NCBI GenBank assembly: GCA_029262835.1
Contig: JAJCYQ010000050.1
Coordinates: 22,087-86,086, forward strand
Length of the DNA: 64,000 nucleotides
Origin: Bacteroidota bacterium
Lineage (GTDB): Bacteria > Bacteroidota > Rhodothermia > Rhodothermales > UBA10348
Reading direction: 5' to 3'
Below the pieces are notes generated by a model. It saw nothing but the letters and a program-made list of their open reading frames with translations. It was not told the DNA's origin and did not search any database. The position numbers were made by a program, and so were the translations under genes. Below, piece after piece: positions 27,601 to 36,754 of the stretch (the stretch's first letter is position 1; the number at the start of each line of letters is the position of its first letter).

Positions 27601-30600
27601 GCTTCGCCTTTCCGGTAAGATAGACTTCGTGCGTGGCGGCCTTGATCCGGGTGGCCGGGCGCTGTCCATAGCGGGGACCCCAACTCCGGTTATAACGCGG
27701 GTCATGAGTCCCTCCTCCGATGGGGATACAACGCCTGTTGGACGCGGCTTTGTCAGTTCGCTGCCGATCAGCATGGCGGCGGGTAGCCGCTTTGACGTGA
27801 TATATACGGGAGATGTCACGAGTCTCACCGGCCCAGGTCCCGAATTCGTTTCTGGTCTCGTCCAGTCACTGACAGTAGACGTCGGAGATGGGGTCAACTC
27901 ACCACCTGTCTTCGGCATGCAATTCGACGAAAGCATTGATCTTCCGGGAGTATTTGAGGTCACGTCCTCCTCGCTGCTCCGTCTGGAATCGGCCGACATC
28001 GACCTGCAGGCCCCAAACCTTTCGCACGATATTTCAGGGCAGATCTCTGGTCCGGGTCGCATCTTCGTATCGGCTCCGGGTATTGTGCTCGTAGGCCGAA
28101 CGGACGCTCCGTCGTCCATTGATAATCTTATTATATCCGTTCCAACTGGCTCGGCCGAAGTCAGACTTCGAGACATGAAGCGTGTCGGCTTTCTCGAGTC
28201 GTCCCTTGACCAATTGGGCTTCGTCGGTACACGCTCCATTCGGGTGACGTCGTGGACCCATCAACGCGGCAGGGTACGCGTAGCTACAGCACTGGAGTCG
28301 TGGCGCGCGGAATTGGTTTCCGGTGATGTACGCCTCGAAACGAATTCGGATGTGGCTGTCTCATCTGGAGGACGTCTGGACCTTGGGCCAGACGTATCCT
28401 GGGAGGTGACTTCACAGCGGGCGGACGACGCGTTTCTTACGCTTGCGCATCACTCTGAGATCAATGCTCAGACGCCCGTCGCACGGGTCCGTCTACGGTC
28501 GCAACCAGGCATCACGTCAGGTCCCAGACTGCAGGGACCATTGGAAATCACCGAATTGCTGGACCAGGGAAGCCTCGATATCTCTACAAATGGTTTCATT
28601 CTTACGCTGCGTGACGCAATATGGACAGTTGGAACGGGTCTGCACACATTCGCCGACGTAGGTGCGGTATTTGACCCGGTTCGCACGGGTGTTCGTCTGC
28701 AGGGCACAATTCGGCTGAAACTGGCCCGTCCGCTGCGCCTCGTCAATCTGAATCTGGAAGCCGATGTCGATTCGCTCCACATCACGTCCGTTCCAGTTGG
28801 CAGTGACCCCTTTCCGCTTCTGGTAGGTGGAAGCGCGTCGTTCGCGGGCGGTCTCCTCGATATGGGGAACAGTGACATCGTTGTCAGCAATGATGCCCCA
28901 GGGACACTGACACTCGGCATGAACGAAATTCGCGCCGGGGGCCTTGACGCCTCCACTGTGGCCTCCGAGGCCCTCCTCCTGGACGAGTCGTACGGGGAGT
29001 TCGTCCTGGCTGGCCAGAGCACCGTAACCACGTCAGGTGATCAGGTCACGATACCCTCGCTGCGACTTGAGAGGAACGCACTGATGGACCTGCCCCCATC
29101 CGTCAACATGACGATCTCACGCCGCCTGGTCTTCGGCCAGGAATCGGCGACTCTGACAACCAGTGCACCCGGTGTCCTTCGTTTGGCCGACGGCGCGGTG
29201 CTCATTCGTAGAGGTCGTGGCACGCTCACACATGCGCCTGTACCGGAAGGTGATCTGCACGTGGCCTATGACCTGGATGACGGCTCTGTTACCGGGCATG
29301 ACACCCGGTTCCGCTCACCATCTCTCACGACAGGACTGGAACTCCCGGGTGAAGTATCCTCGCTGACGATACTTGCCGGAAACAACAGTCAGGGGATCAA
29401 TACGATCCTGCAGACTTTTCCTGTACGTGTGACAGACAGGCTCAGTATGCTCAGCGGCAGTTGGATCACGGGGGAAAGTACCGTTACGCTGGCGACAGAT
29501 GTCACGTATTCCGAGGGTATAGGTGACGGGGATGCACCGGCCGTATGGGTCCGCTCAAAACCACCGCAGCGAGAGGGTACCCTCCATATTGACCTGCACC
29601 TTCAGCAGACATCCACGCTCAGCGCTGACAGGTTGTTCGGTGGCACATCAATTGGCAACTTTCAATTACGTCATCTGACGCCGGACATGACGACAACGCT
29701 CGCCACGTCACTCGATGTCAGTACATTCAGCGTAACGGGCGAGGCTTCTGGAACGCGTCTCCGCCTCGGAGGAAGCTCGGTCACCGCGCAGGAAAGCGTC
29801 ATGCTCAACGGCGTGTCAGTTGCCAGCGCTCCAGTCGCCCGTTTTTCATCGCGAGGAAGCATGTCCATTGATGGTGGGGCGGTATCGGACAATGTGTTGC
29901 TGTCCGCCGATGGCGACATGCTCCTTGACGCAGACATCTCCAACCTCGGAGTCGAGGCCGGAGCGAACCTCACAACACGTGGTTCCACTTTTGTTCCACA
30001 GCGGCTGGTGCTGCGGGCCGACACGGGCACCTGGAGCACTGCAGGCAGCTTACAGGTCCCTTCGCTGATTCGAAGCGGACCCGGGCATTCACCGGTCCAT
30101 ATCCGAAGTGCACTGACCAATCAGCTGCTCACGGTCAATCATCTGGAACTCACTTCAGGATCTGTTGTGCTTGACGGCATTCGCCTCCGGCTGGAGGGAA
30201 CGGGCACCGGTTTCGTGCGTCAGGATGGGCACGTCACTGGCACCATCGAACGCTCGGCAACGGCCGGCAGCACGGCGCCGCTTGTGTTTCCACTTGGAAT
30301 GGATTCCACGTATGCTCCCTTAACATTGACGCCCGAATCGGGCCTTCTCACGACAACCATCATCGCGGTGTCGATCGGCGAATTGCCTGTACATGACCGC
30401 AATGGACTGCCGATTACAACTGGCGCAGGCGTAACCGTCCGCGAGGCCAGCCGAAGAGTCTGGCGTGTATCGAGCACTGTCAACTTCGCAAGCTCACAAC
30501 CATTCGATATCAGCGCGTTGTTACCGCCGTCTGCTGAAGCAGTGAATGACACCGAAGCGGCACGGTCATTCATCCAACGACGCGCTGATGAAGATGGACC

Positions 30601-31675
30601 GTGGATGGCTGTCAATGGAACCGTCGAGAGCGTCCCGACGGATGATGGACTCCTTCTTCGACATGTGGCCACCACGGGCATTCTGACACCTGTCGGAACG
30701 ACGATCAGTGTCGGCCTCGGAGAACAGATTGGGCTGGAAACTGGTGCGTCCCAGCTCGCAAATCTTTCCGATGAGACCGTGGAAGTCCTCACCGGTACGT
30801 CAACAATTCGCCTGCTTCCCGGCCAGGCAACACGCATGCTTCGTGCTGGCATTCCATCCGGAGACTCGGCACCACCGTGGCGCGTAATTCGCCCAATCCC
30901 TGGCAGCTCAACGCCCGATACCACGTCAGTGCCTGTTGCCGCGTGGCTCCCCTCCCAGACGAGTGTGGCATTCGTACTCCCTTCCAATCCGGTCCCCGCT
31001 GGCACCACGTCCATTCTCGCGTCTATATGGGAGAGCACAACGGCCAACGAGTCAGACATACGTATTGTAAATGCCTGGGCAGAGGGGCCTACGGCTCAGT
31101 TCAGCACAGTAAGCGGTACTATGCCGGTCTTCATAGGCACGGCTGGCCCCGGTGAATCGGCTCGTGGCCCCGCGTTTACGCAGCCCGGGTCCTTTTTCCT
31201 CGCTGTCCGATGGCTGGATACCGCCGTGGCTCAACAGGGATTCAGCTTGACAGCCACAGCCGTTCCCTTCCGAGCGGTTGTAGCCGTGCGCGACAGTACG
31301 GCTTATGCAATCCTGGAGGATGGAAGTGTTCTGATGCTGGCTACCGCGACCTCGGTAGAAGAGAGCCCTGGGGATCGGGGCGCCCCCGAACTCCCCACCG
31401 CGCTCCGCATCCACCCGGTGTATCCGAATCCGGTTCGGGGCGCGGCAACGATTCCGGTCGATGTGCCGGCGGCCGCCACCGTGCGCTTAACGCTCGTTGA
31501 CATGCTCGGCCGCGAGGTGCGGCGCGTGGACGCGGGAAGCCTGTCGCCGGGCCGTGGCCAGCTTATTCGGGTAGATGCGACGGGGCTCGCCGCAGGGACG
31601 TACCTGTACGTTGTAGAAGCCGCAGCGGCCGGCCAGACGTGGCGCGAAACAGGCACGATGACGGTTTTGAGGTAA
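24686..31675 (+). CDS. Giant T9SS surface protein, paralog of the divergent neighbour
   Basis: 2329 residues from the ATG at 24686, which gives a normal signal peptide (FFATVLVLVPCFSSLVARGQ). An in-frame start at 24590 adds a Pro/Cys-rich leader that does not look real. Its N-terminus (FANASDGADSQPGT...ICVAAGEYF) parallels the neighbour's, as does a late region (FPLGMDSTYAPLTL; RRADEDGPWMAVN versus FPLGDADMNYRPFAI; RRQDGNPNNFWIKV). The body is a Ser/Thr/Val/Leu-rich repetitive beta-helix-like stretch without the neighbour's dockerin or Ig modules. It ends in a T9SS sorting domain (VYPNPV, LVDMLGREV, GTYLYVV, terminal LR). A surface or secreted adhesin role is inferred. Confidence 0.87.
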   Translation: MTHSVRFLRFFATVLVLVPCFSSLVARGQTTSCQIFANASDGADSQPGTLTQPVQSLERAAAIAGPAARICVAAGEYFRGADADGTTLDVGSGTLTLELQAFAGETDILLSMPSLAVVGQGGTLVIAAGSTDRIFFSSGILNTDSPDGMEQLTMEGAEIVVDDVNVTMGPRLKNVTMRQGALRGIAVWEASQYLVTLEGPVSLDASSLPPLSGGRLLVSGPAPVDIAGDINLDDARMDIGSSGTLSLAGVVSITTETSIVANGDGAELRLDDTLLLQGPGGTVNLPVPNLVIYNVDTAQTPTSAWTLSLTTNRGELRGAAADSDGQSTPPPLNSSWPRLNLSGDWTVGSSSSNSTLSTPELNIESGNVLSYESIEIIGSAFGIATGRTLTMDDAAVILNQEDVLVSIEGALLGSGSPEVLRLQKNGVVSLAVGAEISGAEISAPTARIESDGGTIHDLVRVTAGSALEISGVIAGSARLEADQSTITLREDAQWSVSSLEATATVVHLQSNSGLSVSGNIETDALSGFPTRLGTVVLSPTVTSVDAPGPTPFPAVLSTASNVVIRTGGPMESLVVTEGRMELQSSGSADILGPVSISGATLFFHAPTESLDWSFRGGMDATGATVLFDGSMPYGVRLQGMLRLQNSFIQWPQQGLSVLPNTILRLTGPDSIVLPAMSMDAPRGVLQIDTPTTILSGLDLTDGRLIIAGNTRLTVQGGVRRTNGRFEPVEGGILRLEAPTGSPASVRGFSTSVLPSLEIGAGQTRLEESVVVLGSLTVVGGTLDVGAAVGLSVSDSVRVSTGVLSLGLGSELLVAGPLHMTGGEIVAGGSSMNLSDNVRIELQGRLSGTLDMLTLGQSGGATLFSDIPLRARSVQIFDGSTVSLSSRLNVESLLAIGSDASLVLADTVRHLGLGDAPEFINHGTTGGDGTIELSGPDADSPGTVLVGNGTFANIRVDVPPGGGDILAAPSTEPLRLSGKIDFVRGGLDPGGRALSIAGTPTPVITRVMSPSSDGDTTPVGRGFVSSLPISMAAGSRFDVIYTGDVTSLTGPGPEFVSGLVQSLTVDVGDGVNSPPVFGMQFDESIDLPGVFEVTSSSLLRLESADIDLQAPNLSHDISGQISGPGRIFVSAPGIVLVGRTDAPSSIDNLIISVPTGSAEVRLRDMKRVGFLESSLDQLGFVGTRSIRVTSWTHQRGRVRVATALESWRAELVSGDVRLETNSDVAVSSGGRLDLGPDVSWEVTSQRADDAFLTLAHHSEINAQTPVARVRLRSQPGITSGPRLQGPLEITELLDQGSLDISTNGFILTLRDAIWTVGTGLHTFADVGAVFDPVRTGVRLQGTIRLKLARPLRLVNLNLEADVDSLHITSVPVGSDPFPLLVGGSASFAGGLLDMGNSDIVVSNDAPGTLTLGMNEIRAGGLDASTVASEALLLDESYGEFVLAGQSTVTTSGDQVTIPSLRLERNALMDLPPSVNMTISRRLVFGQESATLTTSAPGVLRLADGAVLIRRGRGTLTHAPVPEGDLHVAYDLDDGSVTGHDTRFRSPSLTTGLELPGEVSSLTILAGNNSQGINTILQTFPVRVTDRLSMLSGSWITGESTVTLATDVTYSEGIGDGDAPAVWVRSKPPQREGTLHIDLHLQQTSTLSADRLFGGTSIGNFQLRHLTPDMTTTLATSLDVSTFSVTGEASGTRLRLGGSSVTAQESVMLNGVSVASAPVARFSSRGSMSIDGGAVSDNVLLSADGDMLLDADISNLGVEAGANLTTRGSTFVPQRLVLRADTGTWSTAGSLQVPSLIRSGPGHSPVHIRSALTNQLLTVNHLELTSGSVVLDGIRLRLEGTGTGFVRQDGHVTGTIERSATAGSTAPLVFPLGMDSTYAPLTLTPESGLLTTTIIAVSIGELPVHDRNGLPITTGAGVTVREASRRVWRVSSTVNFASSQPFDISALLPPSAEAVNDTEAARSFIQRRADEDGPWMAVNGTVESVPTDDGLLLRHVATTGILTPVGTTISVGLGEQIGLETGASQLANLSDETVEVLTGTSTIRLLPGQATRMLRAGIPSGDSAPPWRVIRPIPGSSTPDTTSVPVAAWLPSQTSVAFVLPSNPVPAGTTSILASIWESTTANESDIRIVNAWAEGPTAQFSTVSGTMPVFIGTAGPGESARGPAFTQPGSFFLAVRWLDTAVAQQGFSLTATAVPFRAVVAVRDSTAYAILEDGSVLMLATATSVEESPGDRGAPELPTALRIHPVYPNPVRGAATIPVDVPAAATVRLTLVDMLGREVRRVDAGSLSPGRGQLIRVDATGLAAGTYLYVVEAAAAGQTWRETGTMTVLR

Positions 31676-31706
31676 TTCCGAGCCGCGCGGCGACCCAGCC
31701 GGGCTT

Positions 31707-32558
31707 TCAGTCCTCCACGTCGAACCGGTGGGCGCGCGTTGTGTCGAAGCGGCCCAGGTCCGGGTCGTAGCGGCGCTCCTCGACCTCGAACCAGCCCTCG
31801 CCGGTCCGGACGTGGTTGTAGAAGTTTGTGCGGCGGTTCGAGCGGCGGCCGCGCGTACTGGTGGCCGTTCCGGCCGAGGCGATGACAATGCGGTGCTCGG
31901 CGGTCGCGGGGGCGCCAATTTCCCGGCCCGGTCGGGTCGTCTTGACGTGCTCGATGTGCGATACATGCAGGTGCCCGCACAGAATGAGGTCTACACCCGC
32001 TTCTGCGGCCGCGTGGAGCGCCTTCGTGGCGCCGCGCGATACGTCGTGCGGCCCAACCTCCTGCAGCAGATGCAGGTGGTGGTGCACGACGAGAATCCGG
32101 ACGGGACGCGACGCGGGGGAGGCTGGCGCCTGCTGGGCGCCCAAAAACCCGTCCCGAATGGCTTCGCGGTCGCGCGGCCCGAGGCGTCCGCCCATGACCG
32201 TCCAGCCGTGGGCCGAATTTACGCCGACCACCTCGGCACCGGGAAGCGATTGCTGCGGATACGGATCGTCGCAGATGTAGCGGCGGAAGCGGCGCACGGG
32301 ATCTACGAGGCGCTGACCCGGCCGCCACCAGGGGTACACGTCGTGATTGCCCGGAACCGCGAGCCACGGCGCATCGAATCGGTCTAGCAGCGCCCGCGCT
32401 TCCATGAACTGCTTGGGAAAAGCCCGCTGCGTCAAATCGCCGCTCGCCGCCACCAGGTCCACGCCCGCGCTGTTCACATCCTCGACGAGCGCATCGACCA
32501 CACGCATGGAAGCGATTTTCCCGAAGTGGATGTCTGAAATATGCGCCAAGTGCGCCAT
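31707..32558 (-). CDS. Calcineurin-like metallophosphoesterase
   Basis: About 283 residues from the ATG at 32558; a TTG two codons upstream is possible. The dimetal phosphoesterase motifs appear in order: DIHFG, GDLTQRA, GNHDV, VVHHHLH and CGHLHVSH. These bind two metal ions and hydrolyse phosphodiesters or phosphomonoesters. The compact single-domain form resembles CpdA-type 3',5'-cyclic nucleotide phosphodiesterases, but the substrate is not shown. It faces the end of the giant surface gene (31 bp between stops) and is downstream of the PDH genes on the same strand, 55 bp after pdhC. Confidence 0.85.
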   Translation of the reverse strand: MAHLAHISDIHFGKIASMRVVDALVEDVNSAGVDLVAASGDLTQRAFPKQFMEARALLDRFDAPWLAVPGNHDVYPWWRPGQRLVDPVRRFRRYICDDPYPQQSLPGAEVVGVNSAHGWTVMGGRLGPRDREAIRDGFLGAQQAPASPASRPVRILVVHHHLHLLQEVGPHDVSRGATKALHAAAEAGVDLILCGHLHVSHIEHVKTTRPGREIGAPATAEHRIVIASAGTATSTRGRRSNRRTNFYNHVRTGEGWFEVEERRYDPDLGRFDTTRAHRFDVED

Positions 32559-32613
32559 TTTCAACCAGTATGCGGGTTGGCGGCCCGTGACCTGAAAGCC
32601 CGTGGAAGAATGG

Positions 32614-34020
32614 TTACAACAACATCGTCAGTGGATCTTCGAGGTAGCCGCGCACGGTGGCCAGGAATTCGGCGCCCGTGGCGCCGTCCACGACGCGGTG
32701 ATCGCACGAGAGCGTGACCTTCATCTGCTTGCCGGGAACGACCTGTCCGCCGCGCACGACGGGCGTATCGCGGATGGCCCCGATGGCCAGAATGCACGCG
32801 TTCGGCGGGTTGATGATGGCCGTGAACTCATCGATCCCGAACATGCCGAGGTTCGATGTCGAGAACGTGGATCCGCTCCAGTCCTCGGGCTGCAGTTCGC
32901 GATTGCGGGCCTTAGTGGCCAACTCGCGCTTTTCGGCGCTGATTTCGCCAAGCCCTTTGCGGTCGGCATGCCGGATGACGGGCGTCAGCAGCCCCTCGTC
33001 GACCGCCACGGCAACGGCCACGTGCACGTCGTGGTGCAGGTGGATTTCGCCCTTGTCTTCGACCCAGGAAGCGTTGACCCACGCGTGCTTGCGGAGCGCG
33101 AGCGCGCAGGCCTTCGTGACGAGATCGTTGAACGACACCTTCGGGCCGTCCTGGGCCGCACTCGCTTCGTTCAGCTGCGCACGGAACGCGACGGCCTTCG
33201 TCATGTCGATATCGGCCGTCAGGTAGAAATGCGGACTCGTAAACTTGCTCTCGGCCAGACGGCGGGCAATGGTCTTGCGCATCTGCGAAATCTTGACAAC
33301 CTCGTGCGAGCCGTCGGCAGGCGCTGCCTGCGGGGCCGAAGCGGCCGGGCGGGGTGTTTGCGCGCCGGCGTCCGAGCGGGCGCCTTCTGCCGAAGCCGAA
33401 GGAGCGGCGGCTTGGGCGGCCGGGGCCTCCTTGGCCGCAGGAACGCCGTCCGCGAGCGCCGACTCGATGTCCCGCTTTACAATACGGCCCTCTGGGCCAC
33501 TTCCCGTGAGCGCGGCGAGATCAATCCCGTGCTCTTCGGCCAACTTTTTGGCGAGCGGCGAGGCCTTGATCCGGCCGCCGCCTGACGATCCGCCATCCGA
33601 CGATCCTCCGTCCGCCTGCGCAGCGCTACCGGCCGAAGAACCGCCCCGCGCCGCATCTCCCGAACCAGATTCTCCCGAACCAGAGGCGGCCTCGGAGCCG
33701 GCATCTGCCCCCCCATCCGAACCACCGGCGCCGCTATCTTCGCCGCCTTCATACTTCGCCAGAAGGTCAGAAATATCTTCCCCTTCGTCGCCCAAGACGG
33801 CAATCAGGCCGCCAATGGGTACTTCCGCGCCTTCTTCGATGACGCGCCGGAGCAGCACGCCATCGTCGTAGACCTCGAGATCCATCGTGGCCTTGTCGGT
33901 TTCCACCTGGGCAATCACGTCTCCAGCCGAGACGGCATCTCCTTCTTCAGCGAGCCATGAGACGACGACACCCACTTCCATGGTGTCGCTCATTTTCGGC
34001 ATTTCAACAGGAATAGCCAT
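32614..34020 (-). CDS. pdhC: Pyruvate dehydrogenase E2, dihydrolipoamide acetyltransferase
   Basis: 468 residues. One lipoyl domain (1-90; lipoylated K43 in ETDKATM) is followed by a Gly/Ser/Asp-rich linker (about 92-149) and a peripheral-subunit binding domain (150-188; RIKASPLAKKLAEEHGIDL). A second Ala/Pro linker leads to the catalytic domain with DHRVVDG (H441, D445 in the HxxxDG motif). It transfers acetyl groups from lipoyl to CoA. It is the third gene of an operon with E1-alpha and E1-beta. No E3 (lpd) gene is in the window. Confidence 0.95.
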   Translation of the reverse strand: MAIPVEMPKMSDTMEVGVVVSWLAEEGDAVSAGDVIAQVETDKATMDLEVYDDGVLLRRVIEEGAEVPIGGLIAVLGDEGEDISDLLAKYEGGEDSGAGGSDGGADAGSEAASGSGESGSGDAARGGSSAGSAAQADGGSSDGGSSGGGRIKASPLAKKLAEEHGIDLAALTGSGPEGRIVKRDIESALADGVPAAKEAPAAQAAAPSASAEGARSDAGAQTPRPAASAPQAAPADGSHEVVKISQMRKTIARRLAESKFTSPHFYLTADIDMTKAVAFRAQLNEASAAQDGPKVSFNDLVTKACALALRKHAWVNASWVEDKGEIHLHHDVHVAVAVAVDEGLLTPVIRHADRKGLGEISAEKRELATKARNRELQPEDWSGSTFSTSNLGMFGIDEFTAIINPPNACILAIGAIRDTPVVRGGQVVPGKQMKVTLSCDHRVVDGATGAEFLATVRGYLEDPLTMLL

Positions 34021-34063
34021 AATACTTCAATTCGGGGTTGATAGGGTCGTCGGCCACAAAAGG

Positions 34064-35047
34064 TCAGTCGGCGTACATGACACGCTTGCAGGCTTCGTAG
34101 GCATCGTCTTCCTGCGGCATGTAGTAGTCAATCAGGTTCTTGGCGTAGGGCGCCGGCACGTCCTTGGCCGTAATCCGGGCAATCGGCGCATCGAGCCAGT
34201 CGAACGCCCGCTCCTGGATCTGGAACGCGATCTCGGACGAAATGCTCGCAAACGGGTTGCTCTCGTCAATAATTACGCACCGGTTGGTTTTCTTGATGGA
34301 TTCGACGACCGTTTCGATGTCGAACGGCCGGATGGTGCGCGGGTCAATAACCTCGGCGCCATAGCCCTCTTCCTTGAGTCGGTCGGCCACCTTGAGGGCA
34401 ATCCAGTAGCTCTTGCCATGGGCCACGATGGTCACGTCCTCGCCTTCGCGGACGACGTGCGCTTTGCCGAGCGGCAGCACATAGTCCTCCTCGTCCGAGA
34501 CTTCGCCCTTGAGGCCGTACATGACCTCGCTTTCGAGGAACACGACCGGGTTTTCGTCCCGGATGGACGCCTTCAAAAGGCCCTTGGCATCGTTCGGGTT
34601 CGACGGGCAGACCACCTTGAGCCCCGGAATGGTGGCATAGATGGATTCGGTGCTCGTGTTGTGCGTCGCGGCAAGCTGACCCGCCGCGCCGTTCGGGCCA
34701 CGGAACACGATCGGTACCTTGAACTGACCACCCGACATGTAGCGGATCTTGGCCGCGTTGTTGATGATCTGATCGATCGCGACAAACGAGAAGTTGAACG
34801 TCATGAACTCGACAATCGGGCGCAGACCGTTCATGGCCGCCCCAATTCCGAGCCCGGAAAATCCGTTCTCAGAAATCGGCGTGTCAATGATGCGTTTCGC
34901 ACCAAACTGCTCGAGCATGCCCTCGGATACCTTGTAGGCTCCGTTGTATTCGGCGACTTCCTCGCCAATCAGGAAAATGCGGTCGTCCCGCTCCATCTCC
35001 TCGACCATCGCGGCGCGGATGGCTTCTCTGAACTGTAGTTCTGCCAT
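34064..35047 (-). CDS. pdhB: Pyruvate dehydrogenase E1 component, beta subunit
   Basis: 327 residues, the normal length for the separate beta subunit. Transketolase pyrimidine-binding and C-terminal domains are visible: the N-terminal MAELQFREAIRAAMVEEMERDD..GEEVAEYNGAYKVSEGM, DTPISENGFSGLGIGAAMNGLRPIVEFM, and VIDPRTIRPFDIETVVESIKKTNRCVIIDE. It pairs with the alpha subunit just upstream to form the thiamine diphosphate-dependent E1. It is 45 bp downstream of pdhA and 43 bp upstream of pdhC. Confidence 0.95.
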   Translation of the reverse strand: MAELQFREAIRAAMVEEMERDDRIFLIGEEVAEYNGAYKVSEGMLEQFGAKRIIDTPISENGFSGLGIGAAMNGLRPIVEFMTFNFSFVAIDQIINNAAKIRYMSGGQFKVPIVFRGPNGAAGQLAATHNTSTESIYATIPGLKVVCPSNPNDAKGLLKASIRDENPVVFLESEVMYGLKGEVSDEEDYVLPLGKAHVVREGEDVTIVAHGKSYWIALKVADRLKEEGYGAEVIDPRTIRPFDIETVVESIKKTNRCVIIDESNPFASISSEIAFQIQERAFDWLDAPIARITAKDVPAPYAKNLIDYYMPQEDDAYEACKRVMYAD

Positions 35048-35092
35048 GGGTATTCTGCTATTATTCGGTTTCTGGATTCAGCTCGGTCGGGA

Positions 35093-36268
35093 TCAGGCGA
35101 GGTACGGGTAATCGTCTTCTTCGTACACGTCCTCGTAGATCGTCGAGAGGTCCGGGACGGGACTGTTGTCCGCGAAATCGACGGAATCCAGGACTTCCTG
35201 CTTGACCTCGTCGTCCATGGCATCGAGCGCGTCGGCACCTGAAATGCCGTTGTCGATGATGTACTTCTTGAGGCGGATAATCGGATCTTCGTTCTGCTTG
35301 GCCTCGAGCTCTTCCTTCGTACGGTATTTCTGTGGATCCGACATGGAGTGCCCACGGTAGCGGTACGTCCGGATTTCGAGCATGCTCGGCTTGCCCTCGC
35401 GGGCCAGCTTTGCGTGGTCCTGCATGGCCTTCGTAACGGCAAACACGTCCATGCCGTCCACGAGCGCCGCTGTCATGTCGTAGCCCACCGCGTGGTGCGT
35501 GAACTGCGTCTCGGCAAACGCCCGGTGAATGGCCGTTCCCATCGCGTACTGGTTGTTCTCCACCACGAGGATGGCCGGCAGATCGTAGAGCGACGCCAGA
35601 TTCGATGCCTCGTGAATGGCGCCCTGCCCCACGGCGCCGTCGCCGAAGAACGAGATGCTCACGCCGCCATCTTCCTTATACTTGTGCGCGAACGCAATAC
35701 CGATGCCCACCGGCACGTGCGCGCCCACAATGCCATGCCCCCCGAAGAAGCCGTGCTTTTTCGAGAAGTAGTGCATGGAACCGCCCTTACCTCGCGAACT
35801 GCCGTCAATGCGGCCGAACAGCTCGGCCATGCACTCGTTCGCCGTCATGCCGAGCGCCAGGCCGTGGCCGTGATCCCGATAGGCGGTGATGACCGAGTCC
35901 TGGCCGATGTTGATGGCCGTCGCCGTGCCGGTCGAAATGGCTTCCTGCCCGATATAAAGGTGCAGGAATCCAGCAATTTTCTGCTTTCCGTACATCTGTG
36001 CGGCGCGCTCCTCGAAGCGACGCTGCAGCAGCATGTTCCGGTACATGGACATCACCGTGTCCTCATCGACACCGACATCCTTGTGACTGTAGGCACCGGC
36101 CGCGTAGACCGGAAACGTGATATCGATCTTGATTTCCGCTGGAAGGTCGTTCGGGTTCTCGGTCCCGTTCTTCGTTCCGGTGCTTGATCCGGACCCGGCG
36201 CCAGCTTTCGAGGCGGTCGTTTTCCGGGGAGATGCGGCGGTTTTGCGGGCTTGTTTGGCCATGGGCAT
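35093..36268 (-). CDS. pdhA: Pyruvate dehydrogenase E1 component, alpha subunit
   Basis: 391 residues. The thiamine diphosphate motif is GDGAVGQGAIHEASNLASLY...VENN; phosphate-site sequences (YRGHSMSDPQKYR) are also typical of E1-alpha. About 45 N-terminal residues are Lys/Ala/Ser/Gly-rich and low complexity ahead of the fold. Start at ATG 36268, with an in-frame ATG two codons later. First gene of the pdhABC operon; the divergent toxin-antitoxin pair starts 207 bp away. Confidence 0.95.
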   Translation of the reverse strand: MPMAKQARKTAASPRKTTASKAGAGSGSSTGTKNGTENPNDLPAEIKIDITFPVYAAGAYSHKDVGVDEDTVMSMYRNMLLQRRFEERAAQMYGKQKIAGFLHLYIGQEAISTGTATAINIGQDSVITAYRDHGHGLALGMTANECMAELFGRIDGSSRGKGGSMHYFSKKHGFFGGHGIVGAHVPVGIGIAFAHKYKEDGGVSISFFGDGAVGQGAIHEASNLASLYDLPAILVVENNQYAMGTAIHRAFAETQFTHHAVGYDMTAALVDGMDVFAVTKAMQDHAKLAREGKPSMLEIRTYRYRGHSMSDPQKYRTKEELEAKQNEDPIIRLKKYIIDNGISGADALDAMDDEVKQEVLDSVDFADNSPVPDLSTIYEDVYEEDDYPYLA

Positions 36269-36351
36269 GGGGGATCGTTACATGGATAGCAAAAGATGAT
36301 ACGACCGCGGCACCAGACATGCGACGACGTTAACCAAGTCTTTACGTTACC

Positions 36352-36410
36352 TGTAATTACATGTCATGACACTCGTAGACAGAAAAGCGCTTCCAGGTGA
36401 AAGAACCTGG
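36352..36410. promoter_or_regulatory. Palindromes upstream of the BrnT-like gene
   Basis: A perfect palindrome TGTAATTACA (36352-36361) and an inverted repeat CCAGGT-GAAAGA-ACCTGG (36393-36410) lie in the gap between pdhA and the toxin gene. BrnA-type antitoxins repress their own promoters, so one of these could be the operator; either could also control pdhA. Confidence 0.35.
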
Positions 36411-36475
36411 TTACGTTCGTCCTGATTTCGTGTCTATCTGTTTTCTGCATACGCAAATGTGCAACCGAAACTGAT

Positions 36476-36754
36476 ATGTCGCGACTGGAATTCGAGTTTG
36501 ATGTTGGCAAGAGCCACCTCAACAAGATCAAGCATGGCATCGACTTCGTAGAAGCACAAGCCATTTGGAGTGATGAATCTCTTTGCGAGGTGGTCACCAG
36601 ATCGAAACGCGAGCGCAGGTTCATCGTAACAGGGCGTATCGGGGAAAAATTGTGGTCTGCCATAGTCACATACCGTTCGCGCAGAATCAGGATAATCTCA
36701 GTCCGCAGGGCACGCAATGAAGAAACCAATCTCTATAGACGCCGAAGAACTTGA
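36476..36754 (+). CDS. brnT: BrnT-family (DUF497) toxin
   Basis: 92 residues with the BrnT pattern: FEFDVGKSHLNKIKHGIDFVEAQAIW near the N-terminus and RIRIISVRRARNEETNLY near the end. BrnT proteins are RelE-fold ribonucleases that inhibit translation. The gene overlaps the following antitoxin-like gene by 38 bp and precedes it, the usual brnT-brnA order. Confidence 0.85.
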   Translation: MSRLEFEFDVGKSHLNKIKHGIDFVEAQAIWSDESLCEVVTRSKRERRFIVTGRIGEKLWSAIVTYRSRRIRIISVRRARNEETNLYRRRRT

